Virus record (IMG/VR): IMGVR_UViG_3300027375_000008
Span: 1 to 31,873 of that record
Source: a virus
DNA length: 31,873 bases
Direction: 5' to 3' (one strand)
In this document: one piece after another, positions 27,335 to 31,873 of the stretch
Numbering within the stretch: position 1 is the first letter of the stretch
How the letters are laid out: each line of letters opens with the position of its first letter
Notes under the pieces: generated by a model
The model's input: only the letters and a program-made list of their open reading frames with translations
Database searches by the model: none
Told to the model about the DNA's origin: nothing
Program-made: the position numbers and the translations under genes

Positions 27335-27543
27335 GACTTGCCTCGCCTTCCCTCGGCAGAAAGCGCGGCCATCGCGCCAGTAGGGCGGGTTGCCTTCAGA
27401 CGCCAGCACTTGCCGCATACCCATTTGCTTCGGCTGATCTGTACGCCGTCGTCGATTGGCCTGCGCTCTTCGCAACGCGAGCAGTTAGCTGAGTAGCCAC
27501 TGATGTCTCGCATGCCAGGCATGGTGATGTCGTTCTCGATCAT
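27331..27543 (-). CDS. 70-aa zinc-ribbon protein
   Basis: The product has CSRC (21-24) and CGKC (43-46) in a ribbon: YSANCSRCEERRPIDDGVQI, then SRSKWVCGKCWRLKATRP. It ends in a basic tail. Small ribbons of this kind are common in phage replication operons. It is joined to its neighbours by ATGA overlaps. Confidence 0.7.
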   Translation of the reverse strand: MIENDITMPGMRDISGYSANCSRCEERRPIDDGVQISRSKWVCGKCWRLKATRPTGAMAALSAEGRRGKS

Positions 27544-27917
27544 TCGCCCATCACCTTTCCCGCCTTGCTCAGATCGTCGGCTTTGGAGATCAGGTCGTAC
27601 GTGCTGCGCTGAATCCGATCGGCGTCCGCAATCGCCTCTGCGATCTGCTCCTTGCTGAACTGAGTGCAGCGGGTGTAGTAGGTCATGATCTGCGCAACCA
27701 TGCTCATCTGCGCTTTGGAGATGCCCTGCGCCAGCTCTCTCGTCTCAGGCGTGGTGCTCTCGACAAAGATGTTGGTGACGTTCTCGATCTGATCGGCAAG
27801 GATGATCGAGTGAACCAGCCGTGCGTAGTTCTCGCCACGCACTGCGCGCAGTGTCTTGATCATTCCGATCGACTCTTCACGAATCGCTTGAGTGCTCTTG
27901 AAAAACTCTTCTGTCAT
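27540..27917 (-). CDS. Uncharacterised 125-aa helical protein
   Basis: The start at 27917 (MTEEFFKSTQAIREESIGMI) is in an ATGA overlap with the YbcO-like gene. The product is helical throughout (GENYARLVHSIILADQIENV, TRCTQFSKEQIAEAIADADR) with no metal or catalytic motif. It lies among replication and nuclease genes. Confidence 0.65.
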   Translation of the reverse strand: MTEEFFKSTQAIREESIGMIKTLRAVRGENYARLVHSIILADQIENVTNIFVESTTPETRELAQGISKAQMSMVAQIMTYYTRCTQFSKEQIAEAIADADRIQRSTYDLISKADDLSKAGKVMGE

Positions 27918-28207
27918 TTGTTCACCCCGATAAGTCCTTTGATCCACATCTCTTGGTACGTCTTGCAGATAGCCGTGAGGATGTAGTCACGCTTGTCCAC
28001 CTTGTTCATCTTGTTGCCCTGGTCGTACTCGGCGTGACACCGATAGCAGAGCCATGCGGCCATGCCGTCATGCGCCTTCTGCGCAAAGCCCTTGCCGTGC
28101 TCGCCAAGATTGCTGTGCGCCGCCACGACCGTGCCGTCATCAGCGCCACACATCACGCATCGCTGGTCCTTAGCCAGGTCAAGAAGCTTGCGGTTGCGAT
28201 AAGTCAT
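27914..28207 (-). CDS. YbcO/DUF1364-like nuclease
   Basis: The 97-residue protein has C-x2-C at 17-20 (CVMC), VVAAHSNLGEHGKGF with His31, and LCYRCHAEYDQ with Cys54, Cys57 and His58. This is the pattern of the YbcO (DUF1364) family of small HNH-like zinc proteins encoded by lambda-like phages and prophages, where they are thought to be nucleases acting in recombination. Its place beside resolvase-like and primase genes fits. Whether it cuts DNA cannot be told from sequence. Confidence 0.75.
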   Translation of the reverse strand: MTYRNRKLLDLAKDQRCVMCGADDGTVVAAHSNLGEHGKGFAQKAHDGMAAWLCYRCHAEYDQGNKMNKVDKRDYILTAICKTYQEMWIKGLIGVNK

Positions 28208-28434
28208 GCTCGCCCCCTTGCTCGGATGGCTGCGGCGCAGTCAAGCATGGTCGTCCGCTCAGCCTGGGCGATGCCTAGCTGGTCTGGCCACTCAGGTGTA
28301 AGCCCTTCACACACCTTTGCACACGCCTCACGCTCTGCTGCGGCGGCTGTCTCGACGATGTACATCAGGCTGTCGATGTCCTTGTCTGACCAGCCTGAAG
28401 CCCGCGCCATGCGGATGATGTCTTCGCGGGTCAT
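28204..28434 (-). CDS. Uncharacterised 76-aa protein
   Basis: The start at 28434 (MTREDIIRMARASGWSDKDI) is in an ATGA overlap; the longer frame upstream crosses the primase gene and is a shadow. The product continues MYIVETAAAAEREACAKVCE, a pattern common in small phage proteins that carry 'AAERExCAxxCE', and ends in TTMLDCAAAIRARGRA. Function is unknown. Confidence 0.65.
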   Translation of the reverse strand: MTREDIIRMARASGWSDKDIDSLMYIVETAAAAEREACAKVCEGLTPEWPDQLGIAQAERTTMLDCAAAIRARGRA

Positions 28435-28676
28435 GAGGCCTCCCGAGCATTGATGGCCTCGAGCAGCTCCTCGACTGTCTCGAACTCCTGCTTGGTGGGC
28501 ACGAGCATGTAGGTCACTTTGCCGTTGCCCCACATCCCGGTCTTCTTGTTGCGAGGTGTGCTGACCTGCTTGCAGATCAGCTTGTCCTTGCTCATGTACT
28601 GACGTACGGCGTGGGTGTCGGCGCTGTAGCCAAACGTGTATTGCAGCGGAATGCTGCGCAGCTCTTCGAGTGTCAT
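28431..28676 (-). CDS. Uncharacterised 81-aa protein
   Basis: The product starts MTLEELRSIPLQYTFGYSAD and has basic, strand-rich middle segments (CKQVSTPRNKKTGMWGNGKV) and a helical end (EFETVEELLEAINARE). It lies directly after the primase-helicase gene, with an ATGA overlap. A role as a small replication partner is possible. Confidence 0.6.
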   Translation of the reverse strand: MTLEELRSIPLQYTFGYSADTHAVRQYMSKDKLICKQVSTPRNKKTGMWGNGKVTYMLVPTKQEFETVEELLEAINAREAS

Positions 28677-30379
28677 GCGTCACCCCCTGTTGGTGGGGAG
28701 TACGCCCCGTTGAACTCAGTGAAGCGGCCGGAGTGCGACTGCCATTGCAGGTACGCTGTGCCGCGCTTGCCAAGCCAGCGGCTACGAACCTTCTGGACGT
28801 GGACCTCGGTGGCCGCACGCGGGTTGCTGGTGTCCCGGTGGACGGCAATGATGTTGTCGGCCTTGTTGTAGAAGTGCGCCGAGCCTGAGACGGCGTAGCC
28901 ATCGGGCACGGGGTACGTGCCGTCCTTATCCTTCATCAGCTTCGAGGGGTGCGCCACCAGCCAGATGTGGATCTGGTTGTCACGGGCGAACTTGCGCATC
29001 TGCGTGAGGAACAGCGAGACGTACTCGGTCTCACTCACCCCGTCCTTGCGCTTGGTGTGATCGAGCTCGTTGTACGGGTCGATGATCAGACCCTTCATGC
29101 CCTGCCTGCGGATCAGGACCTTAGCCTTAGCCAGCACGGAATCAAGGCTTGGCTCCTCGGGCATGATGAAGTGGAAGTGCTGGTTCATCCACTCCTTGGC
29201 GTCGGCGAACCTCACGCGATCCACCTGACCAGCCACGAGGCGAGAGCCCATGCGCTTCTCGATCAGCTTTGCGGCGTGCCACGAGATCGGCTGGTTCTCA
29301 GGTGAGCAGATGCCGAAGGTCCAGCCAGCGTTCTCTGCGATGTTCACCGCCATCGCGTCCAGCCACTCGGACTTGCCCATCGAGGGGATGCCTGTGACCA
29401 GGGTCCACTGACCAGGCGCTGGTTTGTACAGGCCGTTGACCGACTCCCATCCGGTCGGCTCGCCCTGGACCATGCCGAACTCGAGCATCTGGTCGATGTC
29501 GTCAGCAATGTCGTCGATCGAGAACACGCCTTCGACAGGGAAGGGCTTGGCATCCTCGATGCACTCGCGCAGACGTTGAGCGCCGTGCTTGACCAGCACC
29601 TCGTTGGCGTCTTTGCAGTCTTCGGGCCAGATCACCCGAAGGCACTTCTCCCTGCCCAGGCGGCGAGAGAGCTCGTCCTCGAGCTTGCGACCAGGCTCGT
29701 CAGAGTCAACTGCGAGCACCCATTGCTTGACGGCGTCGAGTCGCTCGTCGTCAAGGAACTCGAACTTCTTGTCGAAGTTGGTGGCCCTTACCTCGGGCGC
29801 CCCATCAGGCACGCTGATGCAGTGCTGGAACCCCGCGACCTCGAGGGACAGGGCGTCCATCTCACCCTCGCAGATGATGGTCTGCTGGGTCGAGATGTCG
29901 TCGTACTTGTAGAGGATCTTCTCTGCGCCAGCGACCTGGCGGAAGTTCTTCTGCGCGTCCCGGTACTTGATGTTCACGACCTCGCCGCCCTTGTAGTAGG
30001 GGAAGGCAATCGCCGTGACCTCGTCCTCGATCTGAGGCATCCAGACCCGCTCCATGCTCACGCGGTTGCGGACCAGCACCTCAGTGGTGACGCCGCGCTT
30101 GGTGAACCACTCGTGAGCCTTCTCGCTCAGGCTGGCCGGACGGAACTCGGGCTTGGGGTAGACGCGACGTGAGGGTGGGGCAGAGCGGTTGATGACGCCG
30201 CTGCCCAGACCACCGGACCAGCCGCAGTGATGGCAGTGCCAGATGCCCTTGAGCGTGTTGACGTTCAAGCAGGGGTAGCTCTGCTTCTTTCGGGTGTGCG
30301 AGCACTGCGGGCAGGTCGTCTTGACCTCCTCGCCAGTCCGACCCTTCAGGTCAATTCCGAAATCCTGAAAAGTTTTCAT
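28673..30379 (-). CDS. Primase-helicase (T7 gp4-type)
   Basis: The 568-residue protein combines both replication-fork activities. A zinc-binding domain has CPQC (23-26) and CHHC (49-52). The TOPRIM primase core has ICEGEMDALSLE (169-180, Glu171) and VLAVDSDEPGRK (221-232, Asp225/227). The RecA/DnaB-type helicase has Walker A TGIPSMGKSEW (329-339), Walker B GLIIDPYNELDH (429-440) and WLVAHPSKL (472-480). Layout and length match the T7 gp4 family. It is the first gene of the leftward operon. A CTCACGGAGAAC leader, also found before the ERF gene, precedes its ATG. Confidence 0.93.
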   Translation of the reverse strand: MKTFQDFGIDLKGRTGEEVKTTCPQCSHTRKKQSYPCLNVNTLKGIWHCHHCGWSGGLGSGVINRSAPPSRRVYPKPEFRPASLSEKAHEWFTKRGVTTEVLVRNRVSMERVWMPQIEDEVTAIAFPYYKGGEVVNIKYRDAQKNFRQVAGAEKILYKYDDISTQQTIICEGEMDALSLEVAGFQHCISVPDGAPEVRATNFDKKFEFLDDERLDAVKQWVLAVDSDEPGRKLEDELSRRLGREKCLRVIWPEDCKDANEVLVKHGAQRLRECIEDAKPFPVEGVFSIDDIADDIDQMLEFGMVQGEPTGWESVNGLYKPAPGQWTLVTGIPSMGKSEWLDAMAVNIAENAGWTFGICSPENQPISWHAAKLIEKRMGSRLVAGQVDRVRFADAKEWMNQHFHFIMPEEPSLDSVLAKAKVLIRRQGMKGLIIDPYNELDHTKRKDGVSETEYVSLFLTQMRKFARDNQIHIWLVAHPSKLMKDKDGTYPVPDGYAVSGSAHFYNKADNIIAVHRDTSNPRAATEVHVQKVRSRWLGKRGTAYLQWQSHSGRFTEFNGAYSPPTGGDA

Positions 30380-30706
30380 TGTTCTCCGTGAGTAAAAGCG
30401 TTGCTGTATGTAGCGATAGCGAGCAGCTATAGAGCTGTGTGTGCTTCGCCGCTTGTCTGCGTACCGCCGACCTATTTGTTACGCTTCGCTGCGTGACTTA
30501 GAACAATCTAAGCAAACACCTCGGCGCTCAAAAAAACGTAGACGAATCAGTGGGTTGAATTATCTGCGACGAAATTTACTTTGCCATAGGGGTATACCCT
30601 AAAGCAACAGCGTTGCATTTACAGCTACACTACAACCCACAAAACGCGGCGACTGTCCAATTCAATTTGGCTATCGCCAATTTTCAACCAGTCTCACGGA
30701 GAACCC
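30380..30706. other. 327-bp divergent control region between primase and ERF genes
   Basis: No gene is seen here. It must hold the promoters of both replication operons. It contains a 16-bp palindrome CTTAGA-acaa-TCTAAG (30497-30512), a GTTACGC/GCGTGAC hairpin just left of it, CAGCT-ATAG-AGCTG near 30424, and the 10-bp palindrome GGGTATACCC at about 30590. A run of six A follows at 30530. No clear sigma70 -35/-10 pair was found. CGAAATTTAC at about 30570 differs by one base from the core of the 17869/25083 element. Confidence 0.5.
30497..30512. promoter_or_regulatory. Operator-like palindrome CTTAGA-N4-TCTAAG
   Basis: A perfect 6+6 inverted repeat with a 4-bp spacer, about 118 bp from the primase start and 195 bp from the ERF start. 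Size and symmetry suit a dimeric repressor. No second copy was seen in the window. Confidence 0.4.
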
Positions 30707-31309
30707 ATGAAAGAAATCGCCTCGGCGTTGGTTCGTGCGCAAAAAGCGTTCGGTCCAGCCCTCAAACAGAGCGCCAACCCGCACTTCAAGAGCCGCTATG
30801 CGGACCTCGCCACATGTGTTGAGGCCGTCATCGACGCGCTCAACGACAACGGCCTGGCCCTGATCCAGCAGACCCATGAGTGCGACAACGGCGTGATCGT
30901 GGAGACCACGTTCATCCACGAAAGCGGCGAGACCTTCAGCGCCGGAAAGCTGCACGTCCCTTCGTCTAAGCACGACGCCCAGGGGTACGGCTCGGCGCTC
31001 ACCTATGCGCGTCGCTACAGCCTTATGGCTGCATGCGGCATCGCCCCCGAGGACGACGACGGCAACGCAGCGACTGCTGCACCACCCGTGCGTCGCGCCC
31101 CGACCGCTGCACCCGCAGCACCCACCCCGGCCAAGGCCTCAGCTTTGGACGTGGACACGATCTCGAAGCTGGCAGCAGCCAAAGGCGTCGACACGACCGC
31201 CATCTGCGCCGCCTACAAGATCAATTCGTTGAGCGACCTTCCCGCAACCAAGGTGCAAGAAGTCGTCGCTCGTCTGCAAGCCAAAGAAGCAACCGCAACT
31301 CAGGAGTAA
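30707..31309 (+). CDS. erf: ERF-family single-strand annealing protein
   Basis: The 200-residue protein has the ERF marks: NPHFKSRYADLATCVEAV (24-41), LALIQQTHE (50-58) and QGYGSALTYARRYSLMAACG (92-111) followed by GIAPEDDDGN. ERF proteins anneal complementary single strands and work with an exonuclease in phage recombination and concatemer repair. An Ala/Pro linker (residues about 125-147) leads to a small helical C-terminal domain (KLAAAKGVDTTAICAAYKIN). CGGAGAAC before the ATG is the ribosome site. The SSB-like and exonuclease genes follow within 3-7 bp. Confidence 0.92.
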   Translation: MKEIASALVRAQKAFGPALKQSANPHFKSRYADLATCVEAVIDALNDNGLALIQQTHECDNGVIVETTFIHESGETFSAGKLHVPSSKHDAQGYGSALTYARRYSLMAACGIAPEDDDGNAATAAPPVRRAPTAAPAAPTPAKASALDVDTISKLAAAKGVDTTAICAAYKINSLSDLPATKVQEVVARLQAKEATATQE

Positions 31310-31312
31310 TTC

Positions 31313-31582
31313 ATGTCCGCTACGTACAACAACCAGATCGAGATCGTTCTCTTCGAGAACACACGAGCCACCAGCGCCAAGGCCCCGACCAAGACCGGCA
31401 CCGTCACCTTCCCTGATGGGACTAAGTACGACGTTGCCATCTGGAGCAAGGTCAGCAAGAACGGCACGCCCTTCGAGTCCGGCGTCCTGAAGCTGCCCGA
31501 CCCCAAGTACACAAAGAACGACGGCGGCAACGGCGGCTATCGCGCAGCTCCTGCACGTCAGGACCAGGACATTCCTTTCTGA
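31313..31582 (+). CDS. Putative SSB-like protein with DIPF tail
   Basis: The 89-residue protein is beta-rich (NNQIEIVLFENTRATSAKAP, GTVTFPDGTKYDVAIWSKVS) with a Gly/Asn-rich linker and the C-terminus QDQDIPF. The last four residues are those of the bacterial SSB tip, which recruits repair proteins. The length fits a short OB-fold-type phage single-strand binder. It lies between the annealing protein and an exonuclease, where an SSB would be expected. OB-fold assignment is by impression and not certain. Confidence 0.6.
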   Translation: MSATYNNQIEIVLFENTRATSAKAPTKTGTVTFPDGTKYDVAIWSKVSKNGTPFESGVLKLPDPKYTKNDGGNGGYRAAPARQDQDIPF

Positions 31583-31589
31583 GGCCGCG

Positions 31590-31873
31590 ATGTCCCTCTA
31601 CACCAACGTACACGGCTTGCCTGACGCGTTCGTCGCGGCCGTCCTGAACGACCCGTATCAGGGCGGCGGCGATATTTCCGCGACCAAGCTGATTGATTCG
31701 CCACGTCGTCGCACCCTTTACAGGGCGCACAAGGAGAGCGTGGTCGAGGACGTGTCAGAGCGCGTCTGGTCCGTGATGGGTCAGGCCGTCCACACAGTCC
31801 TCGAGAGGGCTGAGACAAGCGCCCTTGTTGAGGAGCGCCTGTACGCCGAGGTCGATGGCTGGAAGGTGAGCGG
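31590..31873 (+). CDS. RecB-type PD-(D/E)XK exonuclease, N-terminal part only
   Basis: Ninety-four codons are visible before the window edge. The product starts MSLYTNVHGLPDAFVAAVLN and contains GGDISATKLIDSPRRRTLYR, ERVWSVMGQAVHTVLERAE and VEERLYAEVDGW. Helices around 'SATKLIDSPR', the 'MGQAVHTVLE' motif I and 'EERLYAEVDGW' are those of Cas4/RecB-like nucleases next to phage annealing proteins; the catalytic D-ExK lies outside. Together with ERF it should form a two-component recombination pair. Confidence 0.8.
   Translation, partial: MSLYTNVHGLPDAFVAAVLNDPYQGGGDISATKLIDSPRRRTLYRAHKESVVEDVSERVWSVMGQAVHTVLERAETSALVEERLYAEVDGWKVS

Noticed and set aside
28435-28902. N-terminal extension of the 76-residue protein at 28204-28434
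   Set aside because: The upstream part lies over the primase and the 81-residue gene in another frame, and the ATGA junction fixes the start at 28434.
29576-30172. Plus-strand open frame of 198 codons
   Set aside because: Antisense to the primase-helicase gene, without any recognisable domain or start signal.
1-31873. Search for a diversity-generating retroelement, expected in BPP-1 relatives
   Set aside because: No reverse transcriptase gene and no template/variable repeat pair were found in the window.
1-31873. Search for lysogeny genes
   Set aside because: No integrase, excisionase or CI-type repressor is seen; the helix-turn-helix proteins alone do not show lysogeny.

Overview
The window is part of the genome of a tailed double-stranded DNA phage. 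It has a complete packaging and head module (small and large terminase, portal, scaffold, HK97-type capsid), adaptor and fibre genes, a lysis-type cassette, six tRNA genes, a T7 gp4-type primase-helicase and an ERF recombination module. There is no tape-measure, tail-tube or sheath gene. The head and connector gene order resembles podoviruses of the Bordetella BPP-1 type, so a short-tailed phage of a GC-rich proteobacterium, perhaps of the Burkholderiales, is my inference. No integrase, repressor, reverse transcriptase or CRISPR array is seen.

Layout. (1) About 1-15,077, minus strand: late genes, read from 15,077 down to 1. They run from the terminases through portal, scaffold, capsid, connectors, a 600-residue repeat protein, an S74-type fibre and cupin-like proteins to small membrane proteins, a lipoprotein and a spanin cut by the window edge. 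The only clear terminator in this block follows the capsid gene. (2) 15,130-15,688, minus strand: tRNAs for Ser, Thr, Trp, Asn, Tyr and Pro, all with encoded CCA. (3) 15,689-16,949: two long non-coding stretches around one small minus-strand gene, dense in palindromes and hairpins. This is the likely control region and possibly a replication origin. (4) 16,950-25,034, plus strand: about 24 mostly very small, overlapping genes, then an amidoligase gene and a class II glutamine amidotransferase gene side by side. Terminators break this block into sub-operons. (5) 25,186-30,379, minus strand: a tightly coupled operon of primase-helicase, YbcO-like nuclease, zinc-ribbon and winged-helix proteins, an HExxH protein and a PD-(D/E)XK resolvase-like nuclease. 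(6) 30,707 to the end, plus strand: ERF annealing protein, an SSB-like protein and the start of a RecB-type exonuclease, divergent from the primase.

The most striking signals are: the amidoligase/amidotransferase pair, which looks like a small peptide- or metabolite-modifying system; a family of three 30-nt hairpins whose stems covary while loop and flanks are kept; a 16-24 bp motif found three times just after terminators, once where no downstream gene exists; and a 157-bp array of GGATACCGGTATCC palindromes. Most small genes have no recognisable function and are described only by what can be seen. Start sites were chosen by ribosome-binding sites and by the very frequent ATGA and TAATG overlaps.
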